A DNA stretch of 5,271 nt from the NCBI GenBank assembly GCA_013290035.1, contig JABCYT010000307.1, positions 1 through 5,271 of the forward strand, read 5' to 3'. The first letter of the stretch is position 1. Each line of letters opens with the position of its first letter. This stretch comes from Alphaproteobacteria bacterium (GTDB taxonomy: Bacteria > Pseudomonadota > Alphaproteobacteria > Reyranellales > Reyranellaceae). The notes under the pieces were generated by a model, which saw only the letters and a program-made list of their open reading frames with translations, did no database searches and was not told where the DNA came from. This document shows, in pieces, positions 1 to 5,271 of the stretch. The position numbers and the translations under genes were made by a program.

Positions 1-461
1 TGCACCAGGGCGTCCCCGCGCGGCAGCACCTCGAAGACGCCGCCGACGATGCCGTTCACGACGCCGGCCGGCAGCGACAGCAGCGGCAGGCTCGAGACGA
101 CGGCGGCCACCGAGCCGACGCCATGGTCGGCGAGCAGCCGCGACAGGCGCGCGGCGTCGCCCTCGATGATGCGCGGCCCGGGGAAATGGCGGCGCAGGAA
201 GATCGCCAGTTCGGGGTCGCGCTCGACCAGCGCGAGCCGCTCCGGCGCGATGCCGGCGGCCAGCAGCGCCTTGGTAACCTCGCCGGTGCCGGCGCCCAGC
301 TCGACGACATGGCCCGGCCGGTCTTCGAGGACGGATTTGGTGGTCCTGGCCATGGCTTCGGCAAGCAGCCGTCCGCTCGGCATCACCGCGCCCATGGCCA
401 AAGGACGGCGCAACCAGCGCTTCAAAAAAAGGGCCGTGCCGGCAGACTCAACCGAGGGCAT
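1..461 (-). CDS. PmtA-like phospholipid N-methyltransferase, 3' end cut off by window edge
   Basis: This is a class I SAM-dependent methyltransferase of which 153 residues are visible before the left edge. The SAM-binding motif I reads VVELGAGTGEVTKAL (about residues 52-66). The acidic end of strand beta2 follows as LVERD (78-82), then a GD pair (101-102) where the adenine-contacting region is expected, and a SSLPLLSLP stretch (123-131) that resembles the post-motif segment of PmtA-type enzymes. PmtA enzymes methylate phosphatidylethanolamine stepwise toward phosphatidylcholine at the inner face of the cytoplasmic membrane. The N-terminal segment LFLKRWLRRPL (11-21) is basic and amphipathic and could bind the membrane, as described for Agrobacterium PmtA. 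The ATG at 461 was chosen because it keeps this helix; a later ATG (codon 23) would lose it. No clear ribosome binding site is visible. The gene lies 52 bases downstream of the glucan synthase on the same strand, so co-transcription is likely. A related rRNA adenine dimethyltransferase-like role is less likely but cannot be excluded from the N-terminal half. Confidence 0.85.
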   Translation of the reverse strand, partial: MPSVESAGTALFLKRWLRRPLAMGAVMPSGRLLAEAMARTTKSVLEDRPGHVVELGAGTGEVTKALLAAGIAPERLALVERDPELAIFLRRHFPGPRIIEGDAARLSRLLADHGVGSVAAVVSSLPLLSLPAGVVNGIVGGVFEVLPRGDALV

Positions 462-513
462 GGGGAACGCTAACAGAGGATGGCCGCGTGTCGACAGGGA
501 AAAACGCCGTATC

Positions 514-3306
514 CTACTGCGCCGGCTGCATCGCGGGCCCGGTCAGGCGGGCCGCCGGTGCCGCCTCGAACACCGTGCGGGCATGCCGCATCTGCTCGAG
601 GGCGTTCACCATGGAGACATAGACGGCGGCCGCGTAGGGCAGCGACTGCACGATCATGAACAGCGACCACAGTCGCGCCTCGGGGTCGAGCTGGCCGTTG
701 GTCAGCCACAACACGGCGGCGCCGAGCCACAGCAGCGCCGCCAGCACGGCCTCGCCGCGCGCCATGCCGAACGCCATGCCGAGCGTGGCGCGCTCGTCCA
801 TCTTGGGCGTGCGCATGAAGGGCAGCCGGCTGGTCGCCAGGCCATAGATCACCGCACGGCCCACCGTGTAGGTGAGCGCGAGGCCCGCCAGCGAGGCGCC
901 GACGCTCTGGCGGAAGGTGCAGCGCACACGGTCGAAATAGAGGCCGAAGGAATAGAGCAGCTTGAAGACGAAGATGCCGATGGTCGGCAGAATGAACTCG
1001 GCTGGCGGCAGGCCGACCGGCTTGATGCCGAATTGCGGCGGCAGGATCACCGCCAGCAGCCAGGCCAGCCCGGCCCAGGTGAAGATCAGGTTGAGCGCAT
1101 CGGCGAACCACGGCAGCCAGCCGGCGACGAAGTGATACTTCTGCCAGAAGGTGAGCTTGGTGGTGTTGGACAGCATCTTGCCGGCATGCGCCTTCATGAT
1201 CTGCATGGCGCCGTAGGCCCAGCGGAAGCGCTGCTTCTTGTAGCCGGCGAAATGGTCGGGCGTCAGGCCGTGGCCGAAACGCTCGCGGCTGTACATGGCG
1301 CCGTAGCCCTGCTCCATCAGGCGCAGGCCAAGCTCGGTATCCTCGGTGATGCACCAGGTGGCCCAGCCGCCCAGCCCCTCCATCAGGTCGCGGCGCACCA
1401 GCGTCATGGTGCCGTGCTGGATGATGGCGTCGTATTCGTTGCGCAGGCACATGCCGATGTCGAAGAAGCCGGAATACTCCCAGTTCAGCATCTCCTTGAA
1501 GCGGTCGCCGCGCCAGTCGCGGTGGTCCTGCGGCCCCTGCACGTAGCTGATCTTGCCGTCGTCGAAGTACGGCACCAGCGCCTTCAGCCAGTCGGGCCGC
1601 ACCATGTAGTCGCTGTCGATGACGCCGACGATCCTGGCGTCGGGCGCGGTCTGGCTCAGCACGTAGTTGAGCGCGCCGGCCTTGAAGCCCTTCATGACGT
1701 CGAAGTGGAAGAAGCGGAAGCGCCCGCCGAGCTGGGCGCAATAGTCCTGCACCGGACGCCACACCGCGGGATCCTTGGTGTTGTTGTCGATGACGATGAC
1801 TTCGTAGTTCGGATAGTCGAGCGCGGCCAGCGAATCGAGGGTCTGGATCACCATCGCCGGCGGCTCGTTGCAGATGGCGAGATGCAGCGAGACTTTCGGC
1901 CAAACGCGATCGGCCGGCTGACGCGCGATCATCTCGGCCGCCGGCAGGGCCTCGCGCATCCAGCGCCGTCGCCAGATCGTCTCGGCCATCTCGAGCGCCT
2001 GCGCCAGCGCCATGCCGAGGCTCAGCACCAGGAAGAAGGCGAGCACCGCCCAGCCCACCGACTCGGAGATCAGCATGTAGGTGCCGGCAGCGACCGAGGC
2101 GCCGTAGACCACGGCGCTGGTCGACAGCGCCACCAAGCCGCAGAAGCCCACCTGTCCCGCCGCGCCGATCCCGGGCCAGCGCCACAGGAACAGCAGCATC
2201 AGCGGCAGCGCCGCCGCCAGCGACCAGGCCGCGCAGGCCGCCCATTGCGGGAAGCGCTCGATCGGACCGGTCCAGGCGAATTTCGGCTGACGGTCGGCGT
2301 TCCACAGGCCCCAGTAGCCACCCGCCTTGCCTTCGAGGTCGTACGACTTCCATGGCTGGTCGATCGCTTCGACCACGAAGTGGTCGATGTTCTGGGTGCG
2401 CAGCCACGCCACGGCGTCGCGGATGTTCTTGGCCTGCTCGGCGGGCGTTGCGTACTTGATCACGCCGCTGCCGGGGCTGCGCCGCGCGGCGCCGTTCGAG
2501 GGCCAGCCGATCTCGGTGACGATGATGTTCTTGTTCGGGTACGCCTGCTTCAGCATGGCGATCCGGCTCTTGAGATAGTCGAGCGGCGCCTCGTCCGACT
2601 TCTCGTCCCAGTAGGGCAGGATGTGGACGGCGAGATAGTCGACCTCGCGCGCCAGCTCGGGATAGTGCAGCCACACGTGCCACGGCTCGGCGGTGCTGAC
2701 CGGCACCTTGACGTTGCGCTTGACGTTGCGGATCTCGCGGATGAGCTGGGCCGGGCTGGTGGCGTTGGGGTCGCGCTGATCCTTCTGGCCGTCCCAGCGC
2801 AGGATGTTCTCGTTGCCGACCAGCACGCGCTCGATGTTGGGGTTCTGGTTGGCCATGCGGATCAGCGCGCGGGTCTCCTCGGCGTTGACTTCGCTCGACT
2901 CGCGGCCGAACTGCTGCTTGGCCTCGGTCGGGCTGTAGATCCAGGCGCCGGGCACCAGCTTCAAGCCGTACCTTGCGGCGATCTCCGGCATGACGTCGCC
3001 GCCGTCCAGGGCGCGGTAGGTACGGACGTAGTTCACCTTGCCGGCGAGCATGGCGAAGTCGCGCTCGATCTGCTCCTTGCGCGGCTTGACCACGGGCGGC
3101 GGGGCGTCGGTGAAGGCGGTGCGCAGGAAGCTCCACACGCCGCTCGCTTTGGCCTCGATCGGGTCCTGGTCCTTGGCCCACGGCGCATAGGTGACGCCGT
3201 GCAGCGGACCTTCGATGTTCGCCGCGTCGATCTGACCGTCGAGCAGACGCCAACCCAGGATCGTGGTCGCGACGGCAATCAGAAGAACCAAGCTCTGGCG
3301 GATCAT
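514..3306 (-). CDS. NdvB-like membrane beta-glucan synthase: periplasmic GH17 domain fused to cytoplasmic GT2 domain
   Basis: The 930-residue protein joins a GH17-type domain to a processive GT2 synthase. One N-terminal membrane segment (about 3-22) precedes the GH17 domain (about 33-345). That domain has HGVTYAPW (36-43), VRTY (94-97), the acid/base motif VGNE (E166), AVHILPYW (226-233) and the nucleophile motif VTEIGWPS (E265). Three membrane helices (about 360-377, 384-406, 410-435) lead to the GT2 domain (about 470-700). It has IDNN (D507), DSD (564-566), TED (654-656) and QRFRW (692-696, matching QxxRW). About five more helices follow, and there is no PilZ domain. The helix count places GH17 in the periplasm and GT2 in the cytoplasm. 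By family, GT2 would polymerise UDP-glucose into beta-1,3-glucan and GH17 would transglycosylate it (branching, elongation or cyclisation), as for Bradyrhizobium/Pseudomonas NdvB-like proteins. The exact linkage is inferred. An alternative ATG at 3369 adds 21 residues behind AGGAG only 2 bases away. That extension is Arg-rich and uses codons rare in the gene (CGA three times, many A/T third bases), so 3306 is preferred. Confidence 0.93.
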   Translation of the reverse strand: MIRQSLVLLIAVATTILGWRLLDGQIDAANIEGPLHGVTYAPWAKDQDPIEAKASGVWSFLRTAFTDAPPPVVKPRKEQIERDFAMLAGKVNYVRTYRALDGGDVMPEIAARYGLKLVPGAWIYSPTEAKQQFGRESSEVNAEETRALIRMANQNPNIERVLVGNENILRWDGQKDQRDPNATSPAQLIREIRNVKRNVKVPVSTAEPWHVWLHYPELAREVDYLAVHILPYWDEKSDEAPLDYLKSRIAMLKQAYPNKNIIVTEIGWPSNGAARRSPGSGVIKYATPAEQAKNIRDAVAWLRTQNIDHFVVEAIDQPWKSYDLEGKAGGYWGLWNADRQPKFAWTGPIERFPQWAACAAWSLAAALPLMLLFLWRWPGIGAAGQVGFCGLVALSTSAVVYGASVAAGTYMLISESVGWAVLAFFLVLSLGMALAQALEMAETIWRRRWMREALPAAEMIARQPADRVWPKVSLHLAICNEPPAMVIQTLDSLAALDYPNYEVIVIDNNTKDPAVWRPVQDYCAQLGGRFRFFHFDVMKGFKAGALNYVLSQTAPDARIVGVIDSDYMVRPDWLKALVPYFDDGKISYVQGPQDHRDWRGDRFKEMLNWEYSGFFDIGMCLRNEYDAIIQHGTMTLVRRDLMEGLGGWATWCITEDTELGLRLMEQGYGAMYSRERFGHGLTPDHFAGYKKQRFRWAYGAMQIMKAHAGKMLSNTTKLTFWQKYHFVAGWLPWFADALNLIFTWAGLAWLLAVILPPQFGIKPVGLPPAEFILPTIGIFVFKLLYSFGLYFDRVRCTFRQSVGASLAGLALTYTVGRAVIYGLATSRLPFMRTPKMDERATLGMAFGMARGEAVLAALLWLGAAVLWLTNGQLDPEARLWSLFMIVQSLPYAAAVYVSMVNALEQMRHARTVFEAAPAARLTGPAMQPAQ

Positions 3307-3321
3307 AAAAGGGCGATCGCT

Positions 3322-3336
3322 CCGGCGAACCGCCGG
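3322..3336 (-). promoter_or_regulatory. Short hairpin overlapping the ribosome binding site of the glucan synthase
   Basis: CCGGCG (3322-3327) and CGCCGG (3331-3336) form a perfect 6-bp G/C-only stem with a 3-base loop. In the minus-strand transcript the 3' arm ends in GG, which is also the first half of the only Shine-Dalgarno-like GGAG (3323-3320), located 13 bases before the ATG at 3306. Folding would partly hide that site. The pairing is certain from the sequence; a regulatory role is inference, and such short G/C stems are common in GC-rich DNA. Confidence 0.35.
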
Positions 3337-3484
3337 TGGCACACGCTGACGTCGGGATCGCGGTCGCATGTCTCCTGCGGACGATCAACGTCGACGCAAG
3401 GACCGTGCCGGATCGACTCAACCGACGAGCCGATAACCACGCAGTGCGGCTGACCTCTTGGAGGCTTCCTTGCGCCCGGTTTCC

Positions 3485-3508
3485 TCGTCTGCGACCCTTC
3501 GCAGACGA
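3485..3508. repeat. Perfect 10-bp inverted repeat with 4-base loop
   Basis: TCGTCTGCGA (3485-3494) and TCGCAGACGA (3499-3508) are perfect reverse complements separated by CCCT. There is no T-run on either side, so it does not look like a standard intrinsic terminator. On the minus strand the stem begins about 10 bases after the predicted transcription start, so it would form a stable hairpin near the 5' end of the glucan synthase mRNA, with AGGG in the loop. It could stabilise the transcript, bind a protein as a DNA operator, or act as an RNA switch; the sequence does not decide between these. Confidence 0.75.
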
Positions 3509-3524
3509 TGCGGCGACCGAGCGA

Positions 3525-3553
3525 TCTATAGCCGTGCCTCTTGAAACGGTAAA
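3525..3553 (-). promoter_or_regulatory. Candidate sigma70-type promoter for the glucan synthase/methyltransferase pair
   Basis: Read on the minus strand, a -35 hexamer TTTACC (3553-3548; 4 of 6 matches to TTGACA) is separated by exactly 17 bases from a -10 hexamer TATAGA (3530-3525; 4 of 6 matches to TATAAT). The predicted transcription start is near 3518, giving a leader of about 210 bases before the ATG at 3306. Matching and spacing are what a housekeeping promoter would show, but it is a by-eye prediction without experimental support. Confidence 0.45.
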
Positions 3554-3571
3554 GGGACCGCCGGCGATGAT
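3541..3571 (+). promoter_or_regulatory. Weak candidate promoter for the hydrolase/permease pair
   Basis: A good -35 match, TTGAAA (3541-3546, 5 of 6), is followed after 19 bases by GATGAT (3566-3571, 4 of 6). The spacer is longer than ideal. If real, transcription would start near 3578, about 55 bases before the hydrolase ATG, and the element would overlap the minus-strand -35 box so that polymerases at the two sites could compete. Confidence 0.2.
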
Positions 3572-3633
3572 GGCCAAAATGCCCAAATCTTCGCTGGCGT
3601 CCGCCCGCCACCTTCGCCAAAACGCCGCACGGC

Positions 3634-4605
3634 ATGACTGATCAGGAACCGACTGCGGCGCCGGCCGGCGTGCCGCCCAATCTGACAGCCACCTACGTTT
3701 CGGCCGACCGCTACGGTTTCCTCGAGCGCGACGGTGCGCGCCTGCGCTATGCCTGCTGGAACGTCCCGGGAACTGCGCGCGGCACCGTCGTCGTCCTGAC
3801 GGGGCGCGGGGAGTTCATCGACAAATACGCGACCGAGGTCGTGGGCGAGCTATTGGGTCGGGGCTACGCCGTGATCGCCATGGATTGGCGCGGCCAAGGC
3901 CTGTCCGACCGGCCGCTGGCCGACCGCAACAAGGGCCATATCGACAATTTCGCGACTTATGTGGCTGACCTCCAGCTGTTCCTGGACAAGATCGTGGCCC
4001 CTACCGCGCCGCGGCCGATCCTGGCGCTCTGCCATTCTATGGGCGCCCATATCGTGCTGCGCGCGCTGGCGGAGAACGGATCGGGTCCGTTCGCCGCGGG
4101 CCTCCTGGTGTCGCCGATGACCGGGCTCAGGCGCGAGGCCATGCTGCGCTCCGTCCTCATGCTGATGCCGGAGGTCCCGGCGGTCGAGGAGCGCTACCTG
4201 TTCGGCACCGGCCCGTTCCTCCTGCTGGCCCGGGAATTCAATTCCAACTTCGTGACCCACGACGAGCGGCGCTACTGCTTCACTGAGGAGTGGTACGCCG
4301 CCGACCCGCGGCTCACCCTGGGCGGCCCGACCCTCGGCTGGGCGCGCCAGGCGGTACGGTCGATGACAGCGGCGCTCGCTCCGGGAGTCCTGGAGCGCAT
4401 CGAGCTGCCGCTGCTTCTGATCAGCGCCGGCCAGGACCGGCTGATCGACTCCAGGACGCACGGGCCGGTGGCGGCGCGGCTGAGGCGCGGCGAGCACACG
4501 ACCATCGCCGGCGCCAAGCACGAGGTGATGATGGAAACCGACGACCTGCGCGCCCTGTTCTGGGAGGCTTTCGACCGGCTGGCGAAAGACGTGACCGGCC
4601 GATGA
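3634..4605 (+). CDS. Alpha/beta hydrolase, lysophospholipase/monoacylglycerol lipase type
   Basis: This is a complete 323-residue serine hydrolase of the Hydrolase_4/PldB-like group, a usual length for the family. The oxyanion-side motif LTGRGEFIDKY lies at 55-65 and the conserved DWRGQGLSDR at 84-93. The nucleophile elbow is LCHSMGA with S135. The catalytic acid is in SAGQDRLID (D268) and the histidine in GAKHEVMMETD (H296), so the triad Ser135-Asp268-His296 is complete. There is no signal peptide or membrane helix, so a cytoplasmic or membrane-peripheral enzyme is expected. By family it hydrolyses lysophospholipids, monoacylglycerols or related esters; the real substrate cannot be read from sequence. 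One oddity is Cys at position 133, where the GxSxG motif usually has Gly (Ala also occurs in relatives). The ATG at 3634 is the only plausible start and has no visible Shine-Dalgarno sequence. The stop codon overlaps the start of the next gene, so the two are probably translated together. Confidence 0.92.
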   Translation: MTDQEPTAAPAGVPPNLTATYVSADRYGFLERDGARLRYACWNVPGTARGTVVVLTGRGEFIDKYATEVVGELLGRGYAVIAMDWRGQGLSDRPLADRNKGHIDNFATYVADLQLFLDKIVAPTAPRPILALCHSMGAHIVLRALAENGSGPFAAGLLVSPMTGLRREAMLRSVLMLMPEVPAVEERYLFGTGPFLLLAREFNSNFVTHDERRYCFTEEWYAADPRLTLGGPTLGWARQAVRSMTAALAPGVLERIELPLLLISAGQDRLIDSRTHGPVAARLRRGEHTTIAGAKHEVMMETDDLRALFWEAFDRLAKDVTGR

Positions 4606-5271
4606 CCGCCACGCAAATGCTGGTGATCGCCGGCGCCTTCATCGTTGCCGGCATCGCCAAGGGTGCGATCGGAATGGGCCTGCCGCCGATCGCGCTGGCA
4701 CTGATGACGTTCGCGGTGCGGCCGGAAGATGCGCTCGCTCTCATGGTCATCCCGAGCATGGCGACCAACATCTGGCAGGCGATCTACGGCAGGGACTTCC
4801 TGAGGCTGCTGCTCCGCTTCTGGACGATGGCGGCGGCTTCGGTGGCGGCCTTGATCTTCGTCGCGGTGGCCTTCGGTCATCTCGGCTCGCAAAGGGCGAT
4901 GTCCTGGGTCGGGGTGATCCTGGTGCTCTACGCGGCGTTGGCGCTCACGGCCTGGCGGCCGGCGGTGTCGCGCGCCACCGAGCGCTGGGCCAACCCGCTG
5001 ATCGGGCTGGCGAGCGGCGCGGTGGCCGGCATCACCGGCGTCGCTGCCGTGCCGTTCCTGCCCTACATGCAGTCGCTCGACATCGATCGCCACGATCTGG
5101 TGCAGGCGCTCGGCATCATGTTCCTGTTCATCATCGGCGCGCTCACCATGGCCCTGGCGGTCCAGGGGGCGTTCGATTCGACCAACCTCGTGGGCGCCAT
5201 CGCCGCCATCGTGCCGACCTTCATGGGCGTCTGGATCGGCCAGAAGACCCGCAATGCCGTCTCACCCGAGA
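4602..5271 (+). CDS. TauE/SafE family membrane permease, 3' end cut off by window edge
   Basis: This is a strongly hydrophobic protein, of which 223 residues are visible; family members are usually about 250 residues, so only a short C-terminal piece should be missing. It shows the two-fold internal repeat of the family: KGAIGMGLPPIALALM (20-35) in the first half, and SGAVAGITGVAAVPFLPYM (138-156) in the second. After the first come a conserved PSMATNIWQ (51-59) and a run of helices at about 75-118; helices at about 168-188 and 195-213 follow the second. TauE/SafE proteins sit in the cytoplasmic membrane and are linked to export of sulfite, sulfoacetate and other small anions; the substrate here is unknown. 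The start ATG shares the tetranucleotide ATGA with the stop of the hydrolase (4602-4605), and there is no separate ribosome binding site, suggesting translational coupling. The neighbouring genes do not include sulfur or taurine genes that would point to a sulfonate role. Confidence 0.9.
   Translation, partial: MTATQMLVIAGAFIVAGIAKGAIGMGLPPIALALMTFAVRPEDALALMVIPSMATNIWQAIYGRDFLRLLLRFWTMAAASVAALIFVAVAFGHLGSQRAMSWVGVILVLYAALALTAWRPAVSRATERWANPLIGLASGAVAGITGVAAVPFLPYMQSLDIDRHDLVQALGIMFLFIIGALTMALAVQGAFDSTNLVGAIAAIVPTFMGVWIGQKTRNAVSPE

Larger units (their letters stand above)
3307..3633. other. Divergent intergenic control region
   Basis: These 327 bases separate the start codons of the leftward glucan synthase and the rightward hydrolase. 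No convincing gene lies here: open frames in the region have A/T-rich third positions, lack recognisable motifs, and run into the flanking genes out of frame. The region contains a promoter candidate for the minus-strand pair, two perfect inverted repeats and a weaker plus-strand promoter candidate, listed separately. The part around 3525-3600 is visibly richer in A/T than the flanking genes, as expected of promoter DNA. Confidence 0.7.

Noticed and set aside
56..364. 102-codon minus-strand frame at the left edge
   Set aside because: Ser/Arg/Pro-rich shadow; the neighbouring frame has the SAM-binding motif LGAGTGE and runs off the edge.
3313..3320. GCGATCGC octamer resembling the cyanobacterial HIP1 repeat
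   Set aside because: Noticed only once here; HIP1 matters only when highly repeated, and the genes are alphaproteobacterial in type.
49..3453. Open frame of 1134 codons on the plus strand, antisense to the glucan synthase
   Set aside because: Its translation is low-complexity and rich in Arg, Gly, His, Asp and Ala, with no recognisable domain, and it spans two real minus-strand genes. It is the usual codon-bias mirror of GC-rich coding DNA.
3485..3508. Inverted repeat as an intrinsic terminator
   Set aside because: No T-run follows on either strand, and it lies between divergent starts where no gene ends.
470..3586. Open frame of 1038 codons on the minus strand, out of frame with the glucan synthase
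   Set aside because: Arg/Ala/Gly-rich translation without motifs; the overlapping frame holds the complete GH17 and GT2 signatures.
3303..3635. 110-codon open frame on the minus strand through the divergent region
   Set aside because: No motif or ribosome site, and it spans the predicted promoter and both hairpins.
3336..3641. 101-codon open frame on the plus strand within the divergent region, overlapping the hydrolase start
   Set aside because: It begins with GTG without a ribosome site, shows no domain, has mixed third-position composition and covers the promoter elements. Judged non-coding.
3850..5093. Several long minus-strand frames opposite the hydrolase and permease
   Set aside because: Translations are Arg/His/Gln-rich without domains, while the plus strand carries intact catalytic and membrane motifs.

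Overview
The window is high-GC DNA (roughly two-thirds G+C by eye) with strong third-position G/C bias, typical of a chromosomal segment from an alphaproteobacterium. The gene set points the same way: a PmtA-type phospholipid N-methyltransferase and an NdvB-like GH17-GT2 glucan synthase are both familiar from rhizobia and relatives. Genus cannot be fixed from the sequence alone.

Layout. Four protein genes lie in two divergent pairs around one intergenic control region. On the minus strand, reading leftward, there is a large membrane-bound beta-glucan synthase/transglucosylase (514-3306) followed 52 bases later by a SAM-dependent methyltransferase of the PmtA type (461 down to the left edge, 3' end missing). 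On the plus strand there is an alpha/beta hydrolase of the lysophospholipase/monoacylglycerol lipase type (3634-4605), joined by an ATGA stop/start overlap to a TauE/SafE family membrane permease (4602 to the right edge, 3' end missing). The 327-base divergent region (3307-3633) holds a reasonable sigma70-like promoter for the minus-strand pair, a perfect 10-bp inverted repeat just downstream of its predicted start point, and a second short hairpin that overlaps the only Shine-Dalgarno-like sequence of the glucan synthase.

How the genes may work together. Three of the four products concern the envelope: a periplasmic or cyclic beta-glucan enzyme, a methyltransferase probably acting on phosphatidylethanolamine, and a hydrolase likely to act on monoacyl lipids or small esters. 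The fourth is a likely anion exporter. The minus-strand pair could be an envelope-adaptation operon, but co-regulation is an inference. No RNA genes, mobile elements, CRISPR arrays or integration sites were seen. Nothing looks like a new multi-gene system. The points most worth a second look are the two-domain glucan synthase with both catalytic sites apparently intact and the structured leader in front of it.
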